Shown here: piece after piece, positions 26,185 to 32,255 of the stretch
How positions within the stretch are numbered: the first letter of the stretch is position 1
Layout of the letters: each line of letters begins with the position of its first letter
Source of the DNA: Flavobacteriaceae bacterium
GTDB taxonomy: Bacteria; Bacteroidota; Bacteroidia; Flavobacteriales; Flavobacteriaceae
DNA: 32,255 bases
Direction: 5' to 3'
Assembly: GCA_013001365.1 (NCBI GenBank)
Contig: JABDMQ010000371.1
Location: 1 to 32,255, forward strand
Program-made: the position numbers and the translations under genes
Notes under the pieces: model-generated
The model's input: only the letters and a program-made list of their open reading frames with translations
Database searches by the model: none
What the model was told of the DNA's origin: nothing

Positions 26185-27528
26185 TTAAACCACTCCTTGA
26201 GCAAGCATTGCATCAGCGACCTTAACGAAACCTGCAATATTGGCACCCTTCACGTAATCTACAAAGCCGTCTTCTTGTTTGCCGTACTCTATACATGACT
26301 GATGAATGTCTTCCATAATATCCTTTAAGCGTTCATCTACTTCTTTTCTTGTCCAGCTGATCCTCAATGAATTCTGTGACATTTCCAAGCCAGAAGTAGC
26401 AACACCACCAGCATTAGAAGCCTTGCCTGGGGCAAATAATATCTTCGCTTTGATAAACTCATGAACAGCTTCTGTTGTAGAAGGCATATTGGCACCTTCG
26501 GCAACACACATGCAACCATTTGCTAGCAATTTCTTGGCATCTTCTTCCTTAAGTTCATTTTGTGTAGCACAAGGCAACGCCACGTCACAAGAAACTCCCC
26601 AAGGTGTTCTTCCTGCGTGGAATTCTGCAGATTCATATTTGTCTGCATATTCTGATATACGACCTCTTTTATTGTTCTTCAGATCCATGACAAACTTCAA
26701 CTTATCAGCATCAATCCCATCTTTATCATATATATATCCACCTGAATCTGATAGTGTCAAGATTTTTGCTCCTAATGCTATTGCTTTTTCAGCAGCATAT
26801 TGAGCTACATTGCCCGAACCGGAAATCACCACTGATTTACCATCAAAGCTCTCGCCCTTTGTCTTAAGCATGCTTTGTGCAAAATAAACCGTGCCATACC
26901 CAGTAGCCTCAGGCCTGATCTTAGAACCTCCCCATGAGAGACCTTTTCCAGTAAGGACTCCCGTAAACTCGTTACGAATCTTCTTGTACATGCCAAATAG
27001 AAAGCCAATTTCACGTGCTCCAACACCAATATCTCCAGCAGGTACATCGGTGTTTGGACCAACATGTCGGTTCAATTCGAGCATAAATGCATGACAGAAG
27101 CGCATTACTTCGTCATCGGATTTACCCTTTGGGTCAAAATCCGACCCGCCTTTTCCTCCGCCCATCGGCAGTGTAGTCAATGAGTTCTTGAAAACTTGTT
27201 CAAATGCCAAGAATTTAAGGATACTTGCATTTACCGTCGGATGGAATCTTAACCCACCTTTGTAGGGTCCAATAGCAGAGTTCATTTGAATACGGTACCC
27301 TCGATTTACATGTATTTCTCCTGTATCATCTACCCATGCCACTCGAAAAGAAATAAGTCGCTCTGGTTCAACCATTCGCAGAAGAATGTTCTTGCCACTA
27401 TAAATCTCTTGCTCCGCGATATAAGGAATCACTGTTTCGGCAACTTCTTGCACTGCTTGTATGAATTCTGGCTCATGCCCATTCCGGGTCTTTACCTCTT
27501 CCATGAACGCGTCGATTTTTGCTTTCAT
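26185..27528 (-). CDS. gdhA: Glutamate dehydrogenase, NADP-type
   Basis: Interconverts 2-oxoglutarate plus ammonium with glutamate; the main ammonium-assimilating enzyme in many Bacteroidota. The hexameric short form of 447 residues is complete. Substrate and catalytic residues are visible: K90 in GPYKGGLRF, K126 in PMGGGKGGSDFDPKG and D166 in DVPAGDIGVGAREIG. The Rossmann loop SGSGNVAQYA with SDSGG after the second strand matches NADP-dependent enzymes such as E. coli GdhA. It is a single gene with a TATATTTG box 46 bases upstream and a terminator downstream. Confidence 0.96.
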   Translation of the reverse strand: MKAKIDAFMEEVKTRNGHEPEFIQAVQEVAETVIPYIAEQEIYSGKNILLRMVEPERLISFRVAWVDDTGEIHVNRGYRIQMNSAIGPYKGGLRFHPTVNASILKFLAFEQVFKNSLTTLPMGGGKGGSDFDPKGKSDDEVMRFCHAFMLELNRHVGPNTDVPAGDIGVGAREIGFLFGMYKKIRNEFTGVLTGKGLSWGGSKIRPEATGYGTVYFAQSMLKTKGESFDGKSVVISGSGNVAQYAAEKAIALGAKILTLSDSGGYIYDKDGIDADKLKFVMDLKNNKRGRISEYADKYESAEFHAGRTPWGVSCDVALPCATQNELKEEDAKKLLANGCMCVAEGANMPSTTEAVHEFIKAKILFAPGKASNAGGVATSGLEMSQNSLRISWTRKEVDERLKDIMEDIHQSCIEYGKQEDGFVDYVKGANIAGFVKVADAMLAQGVV

Positions 27529-27574
27529 TCAATAAGTTTTAAGGATTTAATAATTTGATAGCTAATTAATAGGG

Positions 27575-27582
27575 CAAATATA
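27575..27582 (-). promoter_or_regulatory. Putative -7 box of the gdhA promoter
   Basis: TATATTTG on the minus strand, followed by CCC, fits TAnnTTTG 46 bases before the gdhA ATG. No TTTG occurs at 19 bases upstream. Confidence 0.5.
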
Positions 27583-27694
27583 AACTATCCTAAAAAATTC
27601 TAGATTATTTTTTTCAATTTCATGATCCAGATTGAGCAGGACGATTTTCAGGAAATTGTCTAAAAAATTATTTATGTGCATTTTATCGTAATTA

Positions 27695-27725
27695 TTTGTT
27701 AGTTCATCGAGTTTTTTTATATTTG
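27695..27725 (+). promoter_or_regulatory. Promoter of the outer membrane barrel gene (full Bacteroidota consensus)
   Basis: TTTG (27695-27698), a 19-base spacer, then TATATTTG (27718-27725). Both boxes and the spacer fit the known -33/-7 consensus of Bacteroidota sigma-70-type promoters. The -7 box ends 35 bases before the ATG at 27761. Confidence 0.8.
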
Positions 27726-27760
27726 TTCTCGTTAAACCCTCAATATTATTGTAACCTACT

Positions 27761-28546
27761 ATGTTCAAGCTAAAACAGTTACTTGTTTTATTCTGCTTTT
27801 TTTACAGCATAAATAGTATATACTCTCAATTCGGATTTTCTCACGAAGTTGGTGTCATTACTGGTCCTGTTGCTTTTCAATCTGATTTCGGTGAACGAAA
27901 GAATTGGGATACCAATAAAGGAAATACTGGTATTGGCGTTGGAATTATACATTATTTAAATTTCTCCTATCGTGCAGATTGTAACTGTTATACAACAGAT
28001 ACTTACTTCAACGATCATTTCAAGTTAAGGAATGAAGTCTCTTGGAATATGACCAAATTAAATCACTTTGGGCCCGAGGCTGAGAAGGCTTCTGAAAATT
28101 CGGCACGTTTGAGAGCACATTCAGGGGAAACCAATAATCTGAATATAGGAACTCAATTAGAGTGGTTTCCAATGAGTATTCGTGACTTCGCTGCAGGCGC
28201 CTATAAAATCGCCCCATATGGAAGCATTGGAGGGCAATTTACTTATTATAGTCCTAAAGCCATGACAACATATGGTGATGGGGACATATTGAATGAAGAT
28301 AATATATTCTACGAATTCCATGATGGAGCCATAAATACAGAGTCAGGAACCACTTGGTCTGTTGTAGCAAGTGTCGGTGCTAGATATAAGCTAACAATTC
28401 TTTCAGATCTATTAGTAGACCTTAGATGGCAATATTACTTCACGAATTGGACAGATGGCTTGAATCATCAAGAAACAAACATACAAGATAAAGCTAACGA
28501 TTGGCTAGTATGGCTTAACGTTGGATATGTGTATTATCTTGATTAG
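27761..28546 (+). CDS. Outer membrane beta-barrel protein, THC0290_0291-like family
   Basis: A 261-residue protein with a signal peptide (about 1-22, cut before QFGF) and alternating polar/hydrophobic strands ending in VGYVYYLD, as expected for an outer membrane barrel. The segments QFGFSHEVGVITGPVAFQSDFGER and NFSYRADCNCYTTDTYFNDHFK agree with a family of unknown function known from flavobacteria. A close Cys pair (C74, C76) in the second segment may face the periplasm or a loop. It has its own consensus promoter and a shared bidirectional terminator, so it is a single-gene unit. The family name is from memory of typical sequences, not a search. Confidence 0.75.
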   Translation: MFKLKQLLVLFCFFYSINSIYSQFGFSHEVGVITGPVAFQSDFGERKNWDTNKGNTGIGVGIIHYLNFSYRADCNCYTTDTYFNDHFKLRNEVSWNMTKLNHFGPEAEKASENSARLRAHSGETNNLNIGTQLEWFPMSIRDFAAGAYKIAPYGSIGGQFTYYSPKAMTTYGDGDILNEDNIFYEFHDGAINTESGTTWSVVASVGARYKLTILSDLLVDLRWQYYFTNWTDGLNHQETNIQDKANDWLVWLNVGYVYYLD

Positions 28547-28614
28547 TATTTGCCTCACACATTCGATTATTTGAATTAGCCCATTTACAAATATAGATTC
28601 TGCTGAAGCATTTA

Positions 28615-28642
28615 AAAAGGAGTTACGATAGTAACTCCTTTT
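28615..28642. terminator. Bidirectional terminator between two convergent genes
   Basis: AAAAGGAGTTAC (28615-28626), a GATA loop and GTAACTCCTTTT (28631-28642) form a perfect 12-bp stem. The T-rich arm on each strand lets it end both the barrel gene (plus) and the trans-sulfuration gene (minus, stop 5 bases away). Confidence 0.88.
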
Positions 28643-28647
28643 ACATT

Positions 28648-29787
28648 TTAACCGATGGCCTGTTTTAGGTCTGCAATTAGATCGTCTTTGTCTTCAATGC
28701 CTACGCTTAGCCTTATTAAAGAGTCTACAACACCCGATTTTTCGCGTTCTTCTTTAGGTATGCTTGCATGGGTCATGCTCGCGGGATGACCAGAAAGTGA
28801 TTCTACGCCACCTAAAGATTCTGCCAATGTGAATACCTTCATCTTTTCGACGATTTTAATTGCTTTTTCATAATCACCTCCTGATGGTATAAATGATATC
28901 ATGCCACCAAAATCCGTCATTTGCTCTTTTGCTATGTCGTGATTAGGATGGTCCTCAAAACCAGGCCAGTATACTTTTTCAATATTTGGATGCGAAACAA
29001 GGAATTCCGCAACGGCACGACCATTTTCACAATGGCGTTGCATGCGCACATGAAGTGTCTTGATTCCTCTTAGAACAAGAAAACTGTCCTGAGGTCCACA
29101 AACTGCACCACTGGCATTTTGGATAAAATACAATCGGTCTGCTAAATCCTTGTCCTTTACAATTAAAGCACCCATGACCACATCGCTATGCCCACCCAGA
29201 TATTTGGTTGCAGAGTGCATTACGATATCTGCTCCAAGATCAAGAGGAACTTGTAAATAAGGAGTGGCAAAGGTGTTGTCAACTGCAAGTAGGACATCAT
29301 GTTTCTTGGCTATATTACTTACTGCTTTAATATCTATGATGTTCATCATGGGATTGGTTGGTGTTTCAACCCAGATGAGTTTTGTATTGTCGTTTATATA
29401 AGACTCAATATTACTGGCATTCTGCATTCCAATGAAATGAAACTTAAGTCCAAATCCTTCAAAGATCTTTGTAAAAAGACGATAAGATCCTCCATAAAGA
29501 TCATTGGTGGAAATTACCTCATCCCCAGGCTTAAGTAATTTAATTACCGCGTCAATGGCAGCCAGACCAGAACCAAAGGCTAATCCATAGTTGCCGTTTT
29601 CTATACTCGCAAAAGCATTTTCTAGAGCGTTTCGAGTTGGGTTATGAGTTCTTGAATATTCATACCCCTTATGACCACCTGGAGTACTCTGAGCATAGGT
29701 TGATGTTTGATAGATCGGTGGCATGACAGCGCCATAGGCAGGGTCATGTTCCTGTCCTCCGTGAATGGTTTTTGTATTGAATTTCAT
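28648..29787 (-). CDS. Cystathionine gamma-synthase/lyase family PLP enzyme
   Basis: A 379-residue cytosolic enzyme of the trans-sulfuration family, which makes or breaks cystathionine during methionine/cysteine interconversion. Hallmarks are YEYSRTHNPTR (42-52), FGSGLAAIDAV (71-81) and NDLYGGSYRLF (95-105) for cofactor and substrate phosphate, D170-N-T in AVDNTFATP, and the PLP lysine K195 in HSATKYLGGHSDV. The late block ESLGGVESLSGHPASMTHASI is shared by gamma-synthases and gamma-lyases, so sequence alone does not say which direction it serves; a metB-like synthase is slightly favoured by common annotation. It has a full consensus promoter, and a terminator follows 5 bases after the stop. 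Confidence 0.9.
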   Translation of the reverse strand: MKFNTKTIHGGQEHDPAYGAVMPPIYQTSTYAQSTPGGHKGYEYSRTHNPTRNALENAFASIENGNYGLAFGSGLAAIDAVIKLLKPGDEVISTNDLYGGSYRLFTKIFEGFGLKFHFIGMQNASNIESYINDNTKLIWVETPTNPMMNIIDIKAVSNIAKKHDVLLAVDNTFATPYLQVPLDLGADIVMHSATKYLGGHSDVVMGALIVKDKDLADRLYFIQNASGAVCGPQDSFLVLRGIKTLHVRMQRHCENGRAVAEFLVSHPNIEKVYWPGFEDHPNHDIAKEQMTDFGGMISFIPSGGDYEKAIKIVEKMKVFTLAESLGGVESLSGHPASMTHASIPKEEREKSGVVDSLIRLSVGIEDKDDLIADLKQAIG

Positions 29788-29806
29788 TTAGTGAAGTTAT
29801 TTACAA

Positions 29807-29837
29807 CAAAAGTAATTTTTAATTCGTTGTATTCAAA
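29807..29837 (-). promoter_or_regulatory. Promoter of the trans-sulfuration gene (full Bacteroidota consensus)
   Basis: On the minus strand TTTG (29837-29834), a 19-base spacer and TACTTTTG (29814-29807) match both boxes and spacing of the Bacteroidota consensus. The -7 box ends 19 bases before the ATG, implying a leader of only about 12-15 bases. Confidence 0.8.
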
Positions 29838-29881
29838 TCAATGAGATATCTTTAGTATATGTTTAATCTTGATCATTCGTT

Positions 29882-30595
29882 ATGAGAATAAGGCTTTTTA
29901 CAATTCTTGTGTTGATTTTAGTAGTGGCTTGCGAAGAAGAGACATACTTGACTTTCTCCGAATCAAACTTCACTTCTGAAGAACACGCTATTGTAGAAGT
30001 GAATATGCCGCTATGCGATGGTAATTCTGAAGTGGCCAGTAAAATTAACGCTTCCATAAATTCTCATGTGGCTAATAGCCTTAATCCATTGGAAAAAGAT
30101 CCTGGGTCTAATTCCATTGAAGAAATGACCAAGCTTTTTGATAAAGAATTCATTGCTTTTTCTAATGATGTATCGGATGTGTCCCAGCCTTGGGAAGCTT
30201 TCGTTGATGGTGAATTGATATATCAGTCACCTGAAGTAATAAGCATTGCATTCAATGCCTATAAAAATACGGGAGGTGCACATGGAAATAGTGTAATCTC
30301 GTTCTTGAATTTCAATCCCAATGATGGTGAGGTATATAATTTAGAAGATGTTGTGAACGATCTCAAAGGTTTTACGGATCTTGCTAGGACGTATTTTCTT
30401 GAGGAGATAAAATCAACTACTGAATCAAGTGAAATAACGATTTCATCAGTTATCTCTTTACCAGAGGCCATAGGTGTGAGTGACGATGGTGTCATTTTGG
30501 TTTATAACTCATTCGAATTGACTGATTATTCTATCCCCTTACTTGAATTCACCATTCCTTTTGAAGAAGCCAGCAAATTCCTTAAGGTAGATTAA
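29882..30595 (+). CDS. Lipoprotein with DUF4163/DUF3298 (RsiV-like) domains
   Basis: A 237-residue lipoprotein: positively charged start, hydrophobic core and lipobox VVAC with C17 as the lipidated residue, followed by an acidic EEE. The mature part matches the DUF4163 and DUF3298 arrangement: an N-terminal strand region, then [18 protein letters not shown] with the GGAHG core and [10 protein letters not shown], and a C-terminal [14 protein letters not shown]. In RsiV the same fold binds lysozyme, but here there is no anti-sigma domain, so that role should not be transferred. Its last bases overlap the stop of the convergent antiporter gene. Confidence 0.82.
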   Translation: MRIRLFTILVLILVVACEEETYLTFSESNFTSEEHAIVEVNMPLCDGNSEVASKINASINSHVANSLNPLEKDPGSNSIEEMTKLFDKEFIAFSNDVSDVSQPWEAFVDGELIYQSPEVISIAFNAYKNTGGAHGNSVISFLNFNPNDGEVYNLEDVVNDLKGFTDLARTYFLEEIKSTTESSEITISSVISLPEAIGVSDDGVILVYNSFELTDYSIPLLEFTIPFEEASKFLKVD

Positions 30596-31839
30596 TCTTC
30601 GTTCTCAGCCAAGCGCTTGATCAATGGCCCAACCGTTAGCCCTTGGCCAATAATGGAGAATGCCACAATAACATAGGTGATCACCAGAAATAATTCTTTA
30701 TGCATTTCGGAGGTAAGACTTAACGCCAAAGCAATTGAGATGCCACCACGAAGACCTCCCCAAGTCATGATCAGATTTGTATTTGGCACAAATTCCAATC
30801 TCTCCTGGAAGAACTTGATAGGCAACCATAAAGATATGTATCGGCACAAAAGGACAATTGGGATGGCAATAATTCCTGCTAGGATGTATTGTCCATCAAA
30901 GGTCAATATCAGGATTTCCATTCCAATCAAAACGAAAAGAAGTGTATTTAAAAGAACATCCACTAATTCCCAGAACTTATCGACATAGGTTTCGGTTATT
31001 TCACTCATTGCAGTATTCCTAATGGTATCGTTACCGACCATCAAACCACAGGCTACCATGGCAAGTGGCGCCGATAGATGTAATTGTTGTGCCAGTAAGG
31101 TGCCGCCCATAACTGCTGCAATAGTGATAATGACCTCAACATCATAATCGTCTATTGACTTCATCATCCTATAAGTAATCCATCCCAACAATAATCCGAG
31201 AGCGATTCCGCCGATGACTTCCTGTCCAAAGAGCCTTAAGACATCTAAAGGTTCGGGACTAACTCCTCGCGCATTTGCTATAGAGAAAATGGTCAAGAAT
31301 ATCACGACACCTACACCATCATTGAACAAGGACTCACCTACGATCTTTGTTTCCAGTTTTTTTGGAGCTCCTGCCTGTTTCAATATGCCTAATACTGCAA
31401 TGGGATCGGTTGGCGAGATCAATGCTCCAAATAACAAGCAATAAATGAAATCGACATTCAATCCTACTAATTGAATGACATAATACATAATGATCCCCAC
31501 TAAGAAAGTAGATACCAGGACTCCTAATGTTGCAAAGACCAAAACGGGACCTCTTTGGATCTTGAGTTGCTCGAAATTTGTATGGAGAGCACCTGCAAAA
31601 AGGAGGAAGGATAACATGATATCTAACAAGACTGTCCTGAAATCAATTTGCGAAATGAGTTCTCTTTCACGTAAAAGTAGCGTGTCGTCAAAATAGCTCA
31701 AGGCAAGGATGACCAAGGTAAACAGGATGGTAATGACCATCAATCCTATAGTGATCGGCAGTTTCAGGAAGCGCACATTTATGTATCCGAATACTGCTGA
31801 AAGTACTATTAAGATAGTAGCGATAGAATAGTAATCCAT
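30592..31839 (-). CDS. Sodium/proton antiporter, CPA1 (NhaP) family
   Basis: An inner membrane cation/proton exchanger with about 12 hydrophobic segments. I chose the ATG at 31837-31839 (415 residues) over an upstream in-frame TTG (31854) because [13 protein letters not shown] starts directly before the first membrane segment. In this numbering the family motifs are [10 protein letters not shown] (142-151), the ion-binding N173-D174 in [11 protein letters not shown] typical of electroneutral CPA1 members, and [15 protein letters not shown] (360-374). The C-terminus is short with no regulatory nucleotide-binding domain. Which ions it uses (Na+, K+ or Li+) is not readable. It is convergent with the lipoprotein gene, with overlapping stops, and divergent from the ArsC-like gene. 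Confidence 0.92.
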   Translation of the reverse strand: MDYYSIATILIVLSAVFGYINVRFLKLPITIGLMVITILFTLVILALSYFDDTLLLRERELISQIDFRTVLLDIMLSFLLFAGALHTNFEQLKIQRGPVLVFATLGVLVSTFLVGIIMYYVIQLVGLNVDFIYCLLFGALISPTDPIAVLGILKQAGAPKKLETKIVGESLFNDGVGVVIFLTIFSIANARGVSPEPLDVLRLFGQEVIGGIALGLLLGWITYRMMKSIDDYDVEVIITIAAVMGGTLLAQQLHLSAPLAMVACGLMVGNDTIRNTAMSEITETYVDKFWELVDVLLNTLLFVLIGMEILILTFDGQYILAGIIAIPIVLLCRYISLWLPIKFFQERLEFVPNTNLIMTWGGLRGGISIALALSLTSEMHKELFLVITYVIVAFSIIGQGLTVGPLIKRLAENED

Positions 31840-31899
31840 ATTGAAGAATTTCAAGGTAAATGTAATTATTTTTAATATGAAATAACCTTACTTTGCGAC

Positions 31900-32253
31900 A
31901 TGAAGAAGATATATTACCTAAAGACCTGCAATACATGCCTTCGTATTTTAAAAGAACTTCAAGTTGGGGATGAGTTCGAACTTCAAGACATCAAGACACA
32001 GCCAATGACTGTCAAACAAGTTGAGGAAATGAAAGATTTGGCAGGAAGCTATGAAGCTCTTTTTAGCAGAAGAGCGAAGCTATATAAGGAAAGGGACCTG
32101 AAGAACGAGAATCTTACTGAAGCGGATTATAAAAGCTTCATCTTGGAACACTATACATTTTTAAGTCGACCTGTCATTCTTGTAAATAATGCGATTTTCA
32201 TTGGCAATAGCAAGAAAACTATTGAAGCAGCAAAAAAGGCCCTGAATGAATAG
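31900..32253 (+). CDS. ArsC/Spx-family thioredoxin-fold protein
   Basis: A 117-residue cytosolic protein of the ArsC/Spx/MgsR superfamily. It has a CxxC pair (C10, C13 in KTCNTC) at the start of the first helix and the RP pair (R90-P91) in FLSRPVILVNNAIFIG that stabilises the fold. Classical glutaredoxin-linked arsenate reductases use a single Cys (CxxS-type); two Cys are more typical of Spx-like redox regulators, so arsenate reduction should not be assumed. It diverges from the antiporter gene across 60 bases; a near -7 box (TACTTTGC, one base short of consensus) sits just before the ATG. Confidence 0.85.
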   Translation: MKKIYYLKTCNTCLRILKELQVGDEFELQDIKTQPMTVKQVEEMKDLAGSYEALFSRRAKLYKERDLKNENLTEADYKSFILEHYTFLSRPVILVNNAIFIGNSKKTIEAAKKALNE

Positions 32254-32255
32254 TA

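Noticed and set aside
27562-27768. A 68-codon minus-strand frame upstream of gdhA
   Set aside because: It covers the well-supported promoter of the plus-strand barrel gene and the gdhA -7 box, and its product has no recognisable motif.
31840-31854. Upstream TTG start adding five residues to the antiporter
   Set aside because: The ATG at 31837-31839 gives the expected membrane protein start; the five added residues have no supporting feature, though TTG cannot be fully excluded.
1-32255. Defence system, prophage, integrative element or other recent transfer
   Set aside because: All genes are recognisable core or family-typical genes with even base composition, and no integrase, transposase, tRNA attachment site or restriction/toxin genes were seen.

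Overview
The window (32.3 kb, AT-rich) is ordinary chromosome of a member of the Bacteroidota, most likely a marine Flavobacteriaceae. The evidence is: promoter -7 boxes of the TAnnTTTG type, almost no Shine-Dalgarno sequences, an IPExxxVDY-family gene next to pyk, a PorZ-like type IX secretion component next to recO, an OmpA protein with thrombospondin type 3 repeats, a THC0290_0291-like outer membrane protein, and the acpP-fabF-rnc-pyk order common in this phylum. Nearly all of the sequence is coding. I saw no tRNA, rRNA, CRISPR array, transposase, phage gene or attachment site.

Layout. 1-8013 (minus): an AddA-like helicase-nuclease, kbl, an OmpA-family porin and an AddB-like nuclease cut by the left edge, so the two halves of a RecBCD/AddAB-like break-repair enzyme are separated by two unrelated genes. 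8133-8741 (plus): a Mn-type superoxide dismutase with a strong terminator. 8742-9282: the only gene-free stretch over 300 bases, holding two near-identical 73-75 base copies of a two-hairpin element. 9283-14072 (minus): a cluster of purN, an RNase H with a viroplasmin-type N-terminus, a START-domain protein, a PfkB-family kinase and a long-form purF; an internal promoter and a terminator split it. 14257-18546 (plus): acpP, fabF, rnc, IPExxxVDY gene, pyk. 18543-20548: dinB (minus), diverging from an overlapping VOC plus CYTH pair (plus). 20583-26068 (minus): porZ, recO and a TonB-dependent receptor in a tight operon. 26185-27528 (minus): NADP-type glutamate dehydrogenase. 27761-28546 (plus): outer membrane barrel protein. 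28648-29787 (minus): trans-sulfuration enzyme. 29882-30595 (plus): lipoprotein of the DUF4163/DUF3298 type. 30592-31839 (minus): CPA1 sodium/proton antiporter. 31900-32253 (plus): ArsC/Spx-like thioredoxin-fold protein.

The genes cover DNA repair (AddAB, RecO, Pol IV), purine and fatty acid synthesis, glycolysis, nitrogen and sulfur amino acid metabolism, and the cell envelope. I found no convincing new multi-gene system. The feature least explained by known biology is the duplicated two-hairpin element between sodA and purF, each copy of which also opens a short frame starting MNLTYLCYG. Two promoters (for the barrel protein and the trans-sulfuration gene) match the flavobacterial consensus exactly, including the 19-base spacer.
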